Assembly: GCF_020911865.1 (NCBI RefSeq)
Contig: NZ_CP087131.1
Span: forward strand, 1,302,001-1,366,000
Length of the DNA: 64,000 bases
Direction: 5' to 3'
From: Chryseobacterium sp. C-71
GTDB taxonomy: Bacteria; Bacteroidota; Bacteroidia; Flavobacteriales; Weeksellaceae
This document shows positions 39,699-48,894 of this stretch, piece by piece; positions within the stretch are counted from its first letter, which is position 1; each line of letters starts with the position of its first letter. The position numbers and the translations under genes are program-made. The notes below the pieces were generated by a model. The model was given only the letters and a program-made list of their open reading frames with translations. It was not told the DNA's origin and searched no databases.

Positions 39699-42503
39699 AT
39701 GAGTTCTAAAAAATTCGTACTTTTTTTTTCTATTTTCACCCTTTATTTACAGGCTCAGAATTATTCTCAATACGTTAATCCGTTTATCGGAACAGGCGGT
39801 CACGGTCATACTTTTCCCGGTGCAATAGTGCCTTTTGGGATGGTTCAGCTTTCACCCGACACCAGAATCGACGGAAGCTGGGATGGCTGTAGCGGTTATC
39901 ACTACTCAGATTCGGTGATTTACGGATTTTCTCATACGCACCTCAACGGAACGGGAGTTTCGGATTACGGAGACATTATGCTGATGCCTACAATGGGAAA
40001 TCCGGGTTTAACGCCAAAAGAATATTCATCAAAATTTTCGCATAAAAACGAAAAAGCAACTGCCGGATTTTATTCGGTTAAATTAGACAAACACAACATC
40101 GACGTGCGTTTAACCACGACAAAAAGAGTCGGCTATCATGAATATAAATTTAACAAAGCCGGAAATGGCAATATTATTTTAGATTTAAATCACAGAGATA
40201 AATTATTGGAAGGTGAAGTAAGAATCATCGACAGTAAAACCATCGAAGTTTTCAGAAGAAGTGAAGCCTGGGCGACGAACCAACACATTTATGCAAGAAT
40301 TGAGTTTTCAAAACCGATGAAGATTTCAAAAAAGGAATTCAACGGTGAGAATGAAAACAATACTTTTTCCGGAACGAAATTAGTTCTAGCATTAACTTCA
40401 GCGGTTAAGAAAGGTGAAAAAATCAGTGTGAAAGTGGCGATTTCTCCAACAGGTTATGAAGGTGCCGGAAAAAATATGCTTGCTGAAGGAAAATCGAATA
40501 ATTTCAACGAAATTCAAAACCAGGCAGTTGCAGATTGGGACAAAGAACTATCCAAAATTGAAGTTAAATCTGCCGACAAAGATAAAATGACGGTTTTCTA
40601 CACCGCTTTGTACCACGTTTTCACGCAACCCAACATTAATATGGATGTTGACGGAAAATACCGCGGGAGAGACAATAAATTCTATATGGCGAAGGATTTC
40701 GGGTACTACTCTGTTTTCTCGCTTTGGGATACTTTCAGAGGAGCGCATCCGTTGATGACTTTAATCGACAGAAAAAGAACGGCAGATTTCATTAACACTT
40801 TTATTAAGCAACGTGAACAGGGTGGAAGAATTCCGGTTTGGGAACTCGCTTCCAATGAAACGGAATGTATGATCGGTTATCACGGAGTTTCAGTCATTGC
40901 AGATGCGATGGCTAAAGGAATTACAGGTTTTGATTATGAAAAAGCGTTTGAGGCTTCAAAAAATTCAGCAATGAAGGATATTTTTGGTTTAAATGCTTAC
41001 AAACAAAATAACTACATCAGTATTGATGATGAGCATGAAAGTGTTTCTAAAACTGTAGAATATGCCTATGATGACTGGTGTATTGCTCAGATGGCGAAGA
41101 TTTTAAACAAAAAAGAAGATTACGAATATTTCATGAAACGTTCTCAAAACTGGAAAAATCTTTACAATCCGAACAACGGTTTTATGCAGGCAAGAAAAAA
41201 CGGAAACTGGTATGAGCCATTTGACCCAAGTGAAGTCAACAATAATTATACAGAAGGAAATTCGTGGCATTACTCTTATTCCGTTCCGCAGGATATTCCG
41301 GGATTGATTGAAGCCCATGGCGGAAAAGAAAAATTTGAACAATTTATTGATGCGATTTTCTCAGCTTCTGATAAAACGACAGGAAGAGAACAAGTTGATA
41401 TTACAGGATTGATGGGACAATATGCACAGGGAAACGAACCGAGTCATCACATCGCTTACCTTTATAATTTCGTTGACAAACCGCAGAAAACAGAAGCGAA
41501 AATAAAATATATTCTAGATAATTTCTACAAAAATGCTCCGGATGGTTTGATTGGAAATGAAGATTGTGGACAGATGAGCGCATGGTTTATTTTAAGCTCA
41601 ATGGGAATTTATTCAGTTACTCCAGGGAAACCTGAATGGGAAACGGTAACACCTTATTTTGATGAAATTAAATTATATTTAGAAGACGGTACGACAAGAG
41701 TTATTACGAAAAGTACTCCAAAAAGTGAGCTTAAACATTTAGGTTTTGAAAATGTAAAAGTTGCGAAAGATTTAAAATATCCTGAACAAACCGCTTCTCC
41801 GGTCATTGCTGCCGACAGATTGTTTGATTTTACGACTCAGGTGAAAATCACACCATTGAACGAAAAAGATAAAGTCTATTACATGACGATGGATGAAAAT
41901 GATGCCAACGTTAGAAAGACTTTTAAAGTGTATAAAGAACCATTTACCATCAGCAAAACAACACAAGTTTCTACTTATGCTGAAAGAAATGGTGAGAAGA
42001 GTTCGATTACAACATCTAATTTCAATAAAAGACCAAATCATTGGGACGTAACGATTAATGCAACGGTAAATCCGCAGTACACAGCAGGTGGAAAACTGGC
42101 GATCATCGACGGAATCAACGGCGACGTGAACTGGAGAAAAGGCGAATGGCAAGGTTACCAAGGACAAACGTTTGAAGCCATTATTGATTTTAAATCGCCT
42201 CAGCAGATCAATCAAATTTCTTCGACATATCTTCAAGACAGCAGAGCATGGATTTTAATGCCAAAGAAAGTCGAATATTACGCTTCAATGGATGGAAAAA
42301 CTTTCATTCTCCTGAAAACTTTGGAAAATAACATTGACGCTAAAGATGAAAATGTTCAGATAAAAGATTTTACAACTGAAGTTCTTCCTACCGAAGCCCG
42401 TTATCTGAAAGTAAAAGCGTATCATTTTGGAAAACTTCCGGAATGGCATCAAGGCGCAGGTGGAGATGCTTATATTTTTGTGGATGAGATTTCTGTGAAG
42501 TAA
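39699..42503 (+). CDS. GH92 alpha-1,2-mannosidase family glycoside hydrolase
   Basis: A 934-residue exported enzyme (signal peptide to about residue 20, LQAQ). It starts with the family pattern YVNPFIGTGGHGHTFPGAIVPFGMVQLSPD and YGFSHTHLNGTG; the catalytic domain carries GNEPSHHIAYLYN and GNEDCGQMSAWFILSSMG, with the Ca-dependent acid/base residues typical of GH92. After it come a chitobiase-type C-terminal domain (about 705-790) and an F5/8-type discoidin domain (about 800-934) for carbohydrate binding. GH92 enzymes trim exo-alpha-mannose from N-glycans or yeast mannan. No SusCD pair is adjacent (the nearest lies about 18 kb away), so it acts as a lone exported enzyme. Its own terminator follows. 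Confidence 0.96.
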   Translation: MSSKKFVLFFSIFTLYLQAQNYSQYVNPFIGTGGHGHTFPGAIVPFGMVQLSPDTRIDGSWDGCSGYHYSDSVIYGFSHTHLNGTGVSDYGDIMLMPTMGNPGLTPKEYSSKFSHKNEKATAGFYSVKLDKHNIDVRLTTTKRVGYHEYKFNKAGNGNIILDLNHRDKLLEGEVRIIDSKTIEVFRRSEAWATNQHIYARIEFSKPMKISKKEFNGENENNTFSGTKLVLALTSAVKKGEKISVKVAISPTGYEGAGKNMLAEGKSNNFNEIQNQAVADWDKELSKIEVKSADKDKMTVFYTALYHVFTQPNINMDVDGKYRGRDNKFYMAKDFGYYSVFSLWDTFRGAHPLMTLIDRKRTADFINTFIKQREQGGRIPVWELASNETECMIGYHGVSVIADAMAKGITGFDYEKAFEASKNSAMKDIFGLNAYKQNNYISIDDEHESVSKTVEYAYDDWCIAQMAKILNKKEDYEYFMKRSQNWKNLYNPNNGFMQARKNGNWYEPFDPSEVNNNYTEGNSWHYSYSVPQDIPGLIEAHGGKEKFEQFIDAIFSASDKTTGREQVDITGLMGQYAQGNEPSHHIAYLYNFVDKPQKTEAKIKYILDNFYKNAPDGLIGNEDCGQMSAWFILSSMGIYSVTPGKPEWETVTPYFDEIKLYLEDGTTRVITKSTPKSELKHLGFENVKVAKDLKYPEQTASPVIAADRLFDFTTQVKITPLNEKDKVYYMTMDENDANVRKTFKVYKEPFTISKTTQVSTYAERNGEKSSITTSNFNKRPNHWDVTINATVNPQYTAGGKLAIIDGINGDVNWRKGEWQGYQGQTFEAIIDFKSPQQINQISSTYLQDSRAWILMPKKVEYYASMDGKTFILLKTLENNIDAKDENVQIKDFTTEVLPTEARYLKVKAYHFGKLPEWHQGAGGDAYIFVDEISVK

Positions 42504-42523
42504 AATTTTTGATTTAAATAATG

Positions 42524-42555
42524 AAACCTCTTTCGATTTGGAAGAGGTTTTTATT
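42524..42555 (+). terminator. Terminator of the GH92 gene
   Basis: AAACCTCTT (42524-42532) pairs with AAGAGGTTT (42542-42550), then TTATTTTTATT. It starts 21 bases after the stop. Confidence 0.85.
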
Positions 42556-42585
42556 TTTATTGGTTAGAGTAATAATGAACGCATA

Positions 42586-42660
42586 GTTTGTCATTCCGCA
42601 GGAATCTCAACAACGTTTATATTTAAATTACAACGTAGAGATTCCTCCGGAATGACAAAC
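42586..42660. repeat. Long inverted repeat, family with TCATTCCG arms, copy 1
   Basis: Two 23-base arms (42586-42608 and 42638-42660) are complementary at 22 of 23 positions, core TCATTCCGCAGGAATCTC / GAGATTCCTCCGGAATGA, around a 29-base loop. A second copy lies at 48780-48863. The symmetry and recurrence indicate a dispersed non-coding element. Confidence 0.85.
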
Positions 42661-42701
42661 ACACTTTAAAACTTACATTTTATTACTAATCATGAGCAAT
42701 A

Positions 42702-43415
42702 TTAATTCATTCTTTCCGACCACTGCAACTCATCCGGCAATTCTCTATCTGAAAACTCAATATGAATCACTCTTCTCTTTTTACCATTTGTTGTTCGGTT
42801 TGAACCGTGAAGAAGAAGCGGCTTCATAATCATTACTCCGCCTTTATTGACGTTGCAGATGGTTTCTGTTTCAACATCCCAATCGATTGTTTCGGGTCTG
42901 TAAATTCCTTTTGAATGAGATTTCGGAACTACTTTTAATGCACCATTATTTTCATCGGTATCGTCTAAATGAATTCTTATGGTAAAAATATTTTCAAGAA
43001 TATCTAAAGGTGGCTGAACAGCAAACTGATTCTGTTTGGTCGTCCAAGGACCGAAATTTTCCAATTCTAATTTCTTATCAACCGAAATCGTCAAATCCTG
43101 ATGATAGGCAACGTACCAATTGGATTTTTCAGGTTTATCAAAGTAAATGCTTTTTACTACAAAATAGTTTTCTCCAAAAATTTCTTTAATAATAGTTTTT
43201 AAATTTTTATTAAAAATCAAATCTTTCACTTCAGGAATTTCCTTTAAAAACTGTCTGATTGCAAAAAGATCTTCAGATTTTCTGAATGTTTCTTTTGAAG
43301 TGTCAATATTTTGAATGACATCACTTATTTTTTCAATTTCTTCCGTAGAAAAAACATTGCTGATAACAGAAAATCCTTTATCAGCAATTGTCTTTTTATG
43401 TTGTTGTAAATTCAT
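42702..43415 (-). CDS. Phytanoyl-CoA dioxygenase family oxygenase
   Basis: A 237-residue PhyH-family Fe(II)/2-oxoglutarate oxygenase. Metal ligands are His-x-Asp in VAYHQDLTIS (about 115-124) and the distal His in KPLLLHGSNRT, followed by an Arg in KKRRVIHIEF that would hold the 2-oxoglutarate carboxylate. The cytoplasmic fold is complete. PhyH proteins hydroxylate fatty acyl chains, amino acids or natural-product intermediates, so the substrate is not inferable here. It stands alone, 180 bases from the symporter gene, with an inverted repeat on the other side. No operon partner. Confidence 0.88.
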   Translation of the reverse strand: MNLQQHKKTIADKGFSVISNVFSTEEIEKISDVIQNIDTSKETFRKSEDLFAIRQFLKEIPEVKDLIFNKNLKTIIKEIFGENYFVVKSIYFDKPEKSNWYVAYHQDLTISVDKKLELENFGPWTTKQNQFAVQPPLDILENIFTIRIHLDDTDENNGALKVVPKSHSKGIYRPETIDWDVETETICNVNKGGVMIMKPLLLHGSNRTTNGKKRRVIHIEFSDRELPDELQWSERMN

Positions 43416-43540
43416 TTAATGATAGGTTCTTAATCTATTTTTAACGCAAGTTCGCAAAGTTTCTATTTAAATGATTGAAAATATTTTTTGTTCGCAAAGG
43501 CGTTTCACTCAGCAAAGTAATACAAATTTCATAAAAAAAA
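43416..43540. repeat. ACGCAAG/GCAAAG-type repetitive spacer
   Basis: AACGCAAGTTCGCAAAG at about 43442-43458 and GTTCGCAAAGGCG at about 43491-43503 resemble AACGCAAAG and CAAAGGCG sequences in the spacer near 61390-61450, pointing to a degenerate repeat family. Confidence 0.4.
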
Positions 43541-43579
43541 CGGTCAACAGAGAAGAAATTCTCTATTGACCGTTTTTTT
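43541..43579. terminator. Terminator of the symporter gene
   Basis: CGGTCAA plus AGAGAA (43541-43554) pair with TTCTCT plus TTGACCG (43559-43572), with A and T tracts outside. It is bidirectional and lies just past the symporter stop on the minus strand. Confidence 0.9.
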
Positions 43580-43595
43580 AAGTTAAATTAATATT

Positions 43596-44846
43596 TTACA
43601 TATCTCCACCGTGATTATCTAGTTGCCCTTCCCATTTTGAAACTGCAGACGTTGCTAAAGCATTTCCTAGAACATTGGTCATACTTCTCGCCATATCGCA
43701 GAAATGGTCAATCGGTAAAATTAAGGCGATTCCTTCCGGTGGAATTCCGAACATAGAACAGGTTGCCACGATGATGACCAAAGAAGCTCTCGGAACTCCG
43801 GCAATCCCTTTAGAAGTTAGCATCAAAACTAAAAGCATGGTGATTTGTTGTCCTACTGACATTTCAATACCGTAGATCTGAGCGATGAAGATTGATGCAA
43901 AAGTCATGTACATCATGCTTCCATCCAAATTAAATGAATATCCTAAAGGTAAAATAAACGACACTACTCTATTGTTACATCCGAATCTTTCTAATTCTTC
44001 AACCAATTTAGGAAAAACAGCTTCAGAACTCGTCGTAGAGAAAGCAATTAATAATGGAGATTTTATTCTTCTTAATAATTCAAAAAGACGTTTGCCTAAA
44101 ATCAGATATCCAACCAATAAAAGTACAGCCCACAACACTGCGATCGCAAAGAAAAAGTCTCTGAGATAAATTGCGTAGACTTTAAATATTTCAAAACCAT
44201 TGGTAGCAACAACAGCAGCGATTGCTCCTAAAACTCCAAGCGGTGCAAACCACATGATATATCCTACCATTTTCAGGATTGCATGAGCAATGACATCAAA
44301 TAATTTGATGACAGGCTGCGCATATTCGTCACCCAAATTTGCTAAAGCAACTCCAAACATTATGGAGAAAACCACAATCTGAAGAACTTCATTGGTTGCA
44401 AAAGCCTCAAAAATACTTTTAGGAATAATATGTTTTACAAAGTCTTCCAGAGAAAAACCCTTGCTCGATTTTAAAAGCTCATCGGCAGAAGCTGCATCCT
44501 GAATAGGAAGCTTAGTAACGTGTCCCGGTTCTAACCAATTTACCAAAATCAAACCGATAAAAAGAGAAACCAAAGAAGCTGAAATAAACCAAAGCATCGC
44601 TTTAGAACCTACTCTTCCGATCATTTTGATATCACTCATTTTGGCGATTCCAACCACCAAAGTTGTAAAAACTAATGGCGCAATAATCATCTGTACCAAT
44701 CTGATGAAAATGGTTCCCAAAAGTTTAATGTTTTGAGAGAATGGTATCGCACTTTCAGGATATTGAATATGTACAAATCCACCAATTGCAACGCCCACAA
44801 CCAATGCAATGATAATTGCTATAAATAATTTATTCTGTCCTTTCAT
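43596..44846 (-). CDS. Dicarboxylate/amino acid:cation symporter
   Basis: A 416-residue DAACS-family transporter (GltP/DctA type) with about eight membrane segments plus the two re-entrant hairpins. Motifs: SPLLIAFSTTSSEAVFPKLVEELERFG (hairpin 1, serine-rich), LPLGYSFNLDGSMMYMTFASIFIAQIYG (the NLDGS motif for cation/substrate), LMLTSKGIAGVPRASLVIIVATCSMFGIPPEGIALILPIDHFCDMARSMTNVLGNALA (hairpin 2 and DxxRxxxNVxGN). It moves dicarboxylates or acidic amino acids into the cytoplasm with Na+ or H+. A TATATTTG -7 box at 44866-44873 on this strand and a terminator at 43541-43579 make it a single-gene unit. Confidence 0.95.
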   Translation of the reverse strand: MKGQNKLFIAIIIALVVGVAIGGFVHIQYPESAIPFSQNIKLLGTIFIRLVQMIIAPLVFTTLVVGIAKMSDIKMIGRVGSKAMLWFISASLVSLFIGLILVNWLEPGHVTKLPIQDAASADELLKSSKGFSLEDFVKHIIPKSIFEAFATNEVLQIVVFSIMFGVALANLGDEYAQPVIKLFDVIAHAILKMVGYIMWFAPLGVLGAIAAVVATNGFEIFKVYAIYLRDFFFAIAVLWAVLLLVGYLILGKRLFELLRRIKSPLLIAFSTTSSEAVFPKLVEELERFGCNNRVVSFILPLGYSFNLDGSMMYMTFASIFIAQIYGIEMSVGQQITMLLVLMLTSKGIAGVPRASLVIIVATCSMFGIPPEGIALILPIDHFCDMARSMTNVLGNALATSAVSKWEGQLDNHGGDM

Positions 44847-45056
44847 ATATAGAGTTCAATAGCCACAAATATAATGGTTTTATTGATGAGGCCTAAACTT
44901 ATGTTAAAATTACTTAAAATTCAATGAGAAAAAATTAATATACAGATAATGAAACGATTAAATTAAAACCTTGATATATTTATTTATTTTTTAGATCAAT
45001 GGTATAGATTTTATTATTACATTTGAGTCTAATTAAAACATTAAATAAAATCAATT
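44847..45056. promoter_or_regulatory. Divergent promoters of the symporter and BON genes
   Basis: On the minus strand TATATTTG at 44866-44873 serves the symporter; on the plus strand TACATTTG at 45018-45025 lies 31 bases before the BON lipoprotein start. Neither has a clear -33 TTG. Confidence 0.5.
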
Positions 45057-45548
45057 ATGAAAAAAACAATCGCAATGTCTGCCTTAGCTTTGGCAGTATC
45101 GTTTGGATCTATTTCGTGTAAAAAGAAAGTATCTGATGCTGATCTTCAGACCTCAGCTACTACAATTGTTGCTGCTAACCCTGCTGCAACAGTAGAAGTA
45201 AAAGAAGGTGTTGCTCACTTAGGAGGAACATTTGCTTCACAAGCTGAAAAAGACGCAGCTATCAAATCTCTAAAAGAAATCAAAGGAGTAAAAGATGTAC
45301 ACGATATGGCGACTATCGCTGAGGTAGCTCCACCTCCACCACCGGTAGAAACTACAGCTGCTGTAGATCCTATGGTTCAGCAAAAAGTGAAAGATGCATT
45401 GAAAGATTTCCCATCTGTAAACGTAGAAGTAGTAAATGGAGAATTGACTCTTACAGGAACTGCATCTTCTGTACAAGCTAGAAAAATCAAAGAATCTGTA
45501 GATGCTTTGAAAGTTGGAAAAGTAAACTTTAACTATACTGTAAAATAA
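45057..45548 (+). CDS. BON-domain lipoprotein
   Basis: A 163-residue lipoprotein (lipobox ISC at residue about 21, followed by KKK with no acidic residue nearby, so retention on the periplasmic side is more likely than surface export). It carries two BON domains: about 25-85 (SATTIVAANPAATVEVKEGVAHLGGTF...KGVKDVHDMATI) and about 100-163 (VKDALKDFPSVNVEVVNGELTLTGTASS...VDALKVGKVNFNYTVK). BON domains bind phospholipid membranes or sugars and occur in osmotically induced envelope proteins. It is cotranscribed with an SH3-domain protein 6 bases on. Confidence 0.88.
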   Translation: MKKTIAMSALALAVSFGSISCKKKVSDADLQTSATTIVAANPAATVEVKEGVAHLGGTFASQAEKDAAIKSLKEIKGVKDVHDMATIAEVAPPPPPVETTAAVDPMVQQKVKDALKDFPSVNVEVVNGELTLTGTASSVQARKIKESVDALKVGKVNFNYTVK

Positions 45549-45554
45549 CTAGAG

Positions 45555-45974
45555 ATGAGCACATTACAAGATAAATATTCAAGTGTGGTTTCTGCGGCTC
45601 AGTCTGCGGGAGTTTCAAATCTTCAGGTTCAGGAGCAAGACGGTATTCTTTATGTTTCAGGAAACGCATCTAATACTGCAGCAAAAGATGCAGTTTGGAA
45701 CGCGTTAGGAGCAATCGACTCTACCTATTCTGCTTCAGATATCAATATCGATGTACAGGTTGCAGGTCTTGCAGCAGGTGCAGCACTTACGATTGCAACA
45801 GAAGACTCTAACCTGAACATCAGACAAGAGCCTTCTACGGAAGCTGCTATTGTTGGCAAAGCTGCAAAAGGTTCTTCAGTAACTTTGGTGGAGCAAACTT
45901 CTGACGATTGGTGGAAAGTAAAAACTGCTGACGGGCAGGAAGGTTACGCATACTCAAGATATTTGAAAGCATAA
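45555..45974 (+). CDS. BON/SH3-domain envelope protein
   Basis: A 139-residue protein without a clear signal peptide. The first half is BON-like (AAQSAGVSNLQVQEQDGILYVSGNASNTAAKDAVWNALG), the second a bacterial SH3b domain (LNIRQEPSTEAAIVGKAAKGSSVTLVEQTSDDWWKVKTADGQEGYAYSRYLKA), which usually binds peptidoglycan. It starts 6 bases after the BON lipoprotein gene, so both are translated from one mRNA, and it shares the BON fold. Lack of a signal peptide is odd for a wall-binding protein: either it is exported by another route or acts in the cytoplasm. Terminator follows. Confidence 0.85.
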   Translation: MSTLQDKYSSVVSAAQSAGVSNLQVQEQDGILYVSGNASNTAAKDAVWNALGAIDSTYSASDINIDVQVAGLAAGAALTIATEDSNLNIRQEPSTEAAIVGKAAKGSSVTLVEQTSDDWWKVKTADGQEGYAYSRYLKA

Positions 45975-46001
45975 GTTTAATTTCGCATTTATAAATAGCT
46001 A

Positions 46002-46027
46002 ACACCTCTTTTGGAGGTGTTTTTTTA
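46002..46027 (+). terminator. Terminator of the BON operon
   Basis: ACACCTC (46002-46008) pairs with GAGGTGT (46014-46020), then seven T. Confidence 0.9.
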
Positions 46028-46039
46028 TTCACGAATTAT

Positions 46040-46190
46040 ATTTACAAGTATTTTAAAAAATTAATTAAAAAAGTAAATTTTGGCAACGATTTTGATTGTA
46101 AGTTTCCGTCGCATTACCGCACTGGGAAAGACCAAACCAAACCTTTATATATTTAGAAATGATCAGGAGAAATTCTGATCATTTTCTTTT
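46040..46190 (+). ncRNA. Candidate small RNA with its own terminator
   Basis: Between the BON operon terminator and an unrelated minus-strand gene lies a stretch with relatively GC-rich core (46080-46140, GGCAACGATTTTGATTG... CGCACTGGG) ending in a hairpin AAATGATCAG (46157-46166) / CTGATCATTT (46175-46184) and a T-rich run. A terminator with no gene upstream suggests a short transcript; the promoter is not clear. Confidence 0.3.
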
Positions 46191-46226
46191 TTAGAAGTAA
46201 AGTAAAGCATTCACCATGTTTTTTTA

Positions 46227-46730
46227 TTAGAATTTATTACCCGTAAGTAATTTTAAAAAATCCTCTGGATTGCTCAGAAATTTGTTTGCATTAGAATCCA
46301 TGATATCTTTTAATAGTAATTCCTTTTGAGGTTCAAAAAAACGATATTTTAAATTCATCAATTTAAGTTTATGCTCAACTGCTAATTGCAAAATTAATTC
46401 AACGAATTTTTCTGTATTTTCCTTATTTCTAATATCGAATCGAATAGTAAATTCTTTTATACTATCTCCTTCAAAAAACAAACTGCAATCGTTGTCTTGA
46501 AATTTTTCGACATTGCCCTTCCAAAAAATCGAATTTTTTGTTTCTCTTTTATATTCAGAAATATGATAATCAATCTTCTCACTAATCAATTTCTTGTTTA
46601 AATAAAAGTTTTTCCAAAAAAAATACGTTTCCTTTCTGTAATCAGTTTCTATCTGACTGATAAACTCTTTGTAATTTTCTTCAAAATTATCAATTGGAAT
46701 TAATATTAAAGTATATTGCCATATAGCCAT
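46227..46730 (-). CDS. Small cytoplasmic protein of unknown function
   Basis: A 167-residue soluble protein, no signal or membrane segments. It begins MAIWQYTLILIPIDNF and includes WKGNVEKFQDNDCSLFFEGDSIKEFTIRFDIRNKENTEKF, a pattern like some immunity- or toxin-system-associated small proteins in Bacteroidota, but I cannot name a family. AT-rich. A TATATTTG -7 box on its strand is at 46749-46756. It stands alone, with no toxin gene adjacent, so an immunity role is a guess only. Confidence 0.6.
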   Translation of the reverse strand: MAIWQYTLILIPIDNFEENYKEFISQIETDYRKETYFFWKNFYLNKKLISEKIDYHISEYKRETKNSIFWKGNVEKFQDNDCSLFFEGDSIKEFTIRFDIRNKENTEKFVELILQLAVEHKLKLMNLKYRFFEPQKELLLKDIMDSNANKFLSNPEDFLKLLTGNKF

Positions 46731-46794
46731 CTATATTAAAATTTATCTCAAATATAAAGAAGAATTTTATTTAAATTAGCCGCAAATTTCAATT

Positions 46795-48654
46795 ATGAAG
46801 ATTCCTTTTTCTTTTTTATTAATTCTGGTTTTTATTTTCGGAAAAGCACAAAGCAGCACTCCATCTGACTCTTTTGTCAAAGATAATTTCACTAAAAAAG
46901 AATTTTATATCACGATGCGTGACGGTATAAAACTTTTCACTGCGGTGTATATTCCAAAAGATATTTCGAAAAAGCAAAAATATCCTTTTCTGATGCAGAG
47001 AACCTGCTACAGCATTGCGCCATATGGTGAAAATGAATACAGAAACAAACTCGGTCCGAATCAATATTTGATGAAAGACAAATACATTTTTGTATTTCAG
47101 GATGTGCGAGGAAGATATATGAGTGAAGGAACTTTTACCAACATGACGCCACAGGTTGAGCGTAAAACAAAAAAAGATGTCGACGAAAGCACCGATACTT
47201 ATGACACCATTGATTGGTTAATTAAAAACATCAAAGACAATAACGGAAAAGTAGGACAATACGGAACTTCATATCCCGGATTTTACACCGCTGTAGGAAC
47301 TTTGGCGCAACATCCGGCTTTGGTTGCATCTTCACCTCAAGCTCCTATTTCAGATTTTTGGAATGACGATTTTCTTCATAACGGAAAATTTATGTTGGGT
47401 TATTTCAGAACCTTCCCTGTTTTCGGAGTGCAGAAAACAAAGGCTGAAAACAAAGCTTGGTATTCAGATTCTATGATTAAAGCTACTTCAGAAGACGGTC
47501 TTAAATTCTACAGAGATATGGGAACTTTGAAAGATGGATATGACAAATATTACAAAGCCAACTTCTTCATGACCGAAATTATGAATCACCCGAATTACGA
47601 TGAATACTGGCAGAAAAGAAGTCTTTTACCTCATCTTAAAAATATCAATCATGCCGTAATGACAGTTGGAGGTTGGTACGATGCCGAAGATCTTTTCGGA
47701 CCGCTAAATATTTACAAAACGATTGAAAAAACAAGCCCAAAAGCCAAAAATACGATTGTTATGGGACCTTTTTCTCATGGTGGCTGGGGACGTGAAGATG
47801 GAAAACATTTTCATAATCAAACTTATTTCGGTGATAGTATTGCCACATACTACCAAAAGAATTTGGAGACCAAATTTTTCAATCATTATTTAAAAGGAAA
47901 CTCTAAGCAGGACGCAGGTTTACCCGAAGCGATGATGTACGACACCGGAGCAAAAGAATGGAAAGAATTTGCGCAATATCCACCAAAAAATTCTCAGAAA
48001 GTCAACTTCTATTTAGCGAATGAAACTTTAAAAAACACCGCCGGACAAGGTGCTTCAGAATATTACAGCGACCCAAACAATCCGGTTTTAAGTTCGGATA
48101 ATCTTAAAGATTTTAACGGATTTACTCCAAGAAATTACATGTCGGAAGATCAGCGTTTTGCAGTCGGAAGACCTGATGTTCTGACTTTCACAACAGAAGT
48201 TTTGACGGAAGACATGACTTTTGCAGGAGAAATTTTAGCTAAATTAAATATCGCTTCAAGTTCCACAGATGCAGATTTTGCAGTGAAATTAATTGATGTT
48301 TATCCACAAGATTTTAAACCAAAGGAAAAGAAAGAAGGTGTGATTTACGGAAATTATCATCAGATGGTACGAAGCGAAATTATGCCTGCAAGATTCAGAA
48401 ATTCGAAAGAAAAACCTGAAGCATTGGTTGTGAATCAGAAAACTGCGGTGAATTTTAGATTGCAGGATGTTGTGCATACGTTTAAGAAAGGACATAAAAT
48501 ACAAATCCAGATTTCGTCAACATGGTTTCCACTTTTCTCGGTGAATCCACAGAAATTTTTAGACAATCCGAATATGGCTTCTAAGGAAGATTATACTAAA
48601 GCGTTTATTAAAGTTTTTGAAGATTCTGCGATTGAGGTTGAGGTTTTGAAATAA
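46795..48654 (+). CDS. CocE/NonD family hydrolase (X-Pro dipeptidyl-peptidase-like)
   Basis: A 619-residue exported serine hydrolase (signal peptide to about residue 18, GKAQ). The alpha/beta-hydrolase core begins at ITMRDGIKLFTAVYIPKD; the nucleophile Ser lies in GQYGTSYPGFYTA, followed by the QAPISDFWNDDFLHNG cap, an MTVGGWYDAEDLFGP segment with the catalytic Asp, and GPFSHGGWGRED with the catalytic His. The jelly-roll C-terminal domain (ADFAVKLIDVYPQD...FKKGHKIQIQISSTWFPLFSVNPQ) completes the family layout. These enzymes cleave acylated substrates or Xaa-Pro dipeptides in the periplasm. It stands alone; its terminator follows. Confidence 0.92.
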   Translation: MKIPFSFLLILVFIFGKAQSSTPSDSFVKDNFTKKEFYITMRDGIKLFTAVYIPKDISKKQKYPFLMQRTCYSIAPYGENEYRNKLGPNQYLMKDKYIFVFQDVRGRYMSEGTFTNMTPQVERKTKKDVDESTDTYDTIDWLIKNIKDNNGKVGQYGTSYPGFYTAVGTLAQHPALVASSPQAPISDFWNDDFLHNGKFMLGYFRTFPVFGVQKTKAENKAWYSDSMIKATSEDGLKFYRDMGTLKDGYDKYYKANFFMTEIMNHPNYDEYWQKRSLLPHLKNINHAVMTVGGWYDAEDLFGPLNIYKTIEKTSPKAKNTIVMGPFSHGGWGREDGKHFHNQTYFGDSIATYYQKNLETKFFNHYLKGNSKQDAGLPEAMMYDTGAKEWKEFAQYPPKNSQKVNFYLANETLKNTAGQGASEYYSDPNNPVLSSDNLKDFNGFTPRNYMSEDQRFAVGRPDVLTFTTEVLTEDMTFAGEILAKLNIASSSTDADFAVKLIDVYPQDFKPKEKKEGVIYGNYHQMVRSEIMPARFRNSKEKPEALVVNQKTAVNFRLQDVVHTFKKGHKIQIQISSTWFPLFSVNPQKFLDNPNMASKEDYTKAFIKVFEDSAIEVEVLK

Positions 48655-48658
48655 ATTT

Positions 48659-48690
48659 TAAAGCTGTTCGATTTGAACAGCTTTTTTATT
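48659..48690 (+). terminator. Terminator of the CocE gene
   Basis: AAGCTGTTC (48661-48669), loop GATTT, GAACAGCTT (48675-48683), then a T run. Confidence 0.9.
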
Positions 48691-48894
48691 TTTTCTCTCG
48701 CTGATTTTGCTGATGACGCAGATTTTCAAAATAGCTATCTGCTAAATTTGCTCTATTTGCGAGATAAAATAAACATTTAGTTTGTTATTCTGTAGGAATC
48801 TCGACGCAATTATTAGAGATTAAATTTTAATACTATTGCTTAGATTCCTTCGGAATGGCAAACTTTATATTTAATATATTCTTATGTTTAAAAT
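48691..48894. repeat. Repeat spacer with TCATTCCG-family inverted repeat, copy 2
   Basis: Arms at 48780-48802 and 48842-48863 (cores TTATTCTGTAGGAATCT and AGATTCCTTCGGAATGGCA) are a diverged copy of the 42586-42660 element. Before it lies CTGATTTTGCTGATGACGCAGATTTT-like simple sequence (core GATGACGCAGATTTTC, about 48710-48726). Confidence 0.7.
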
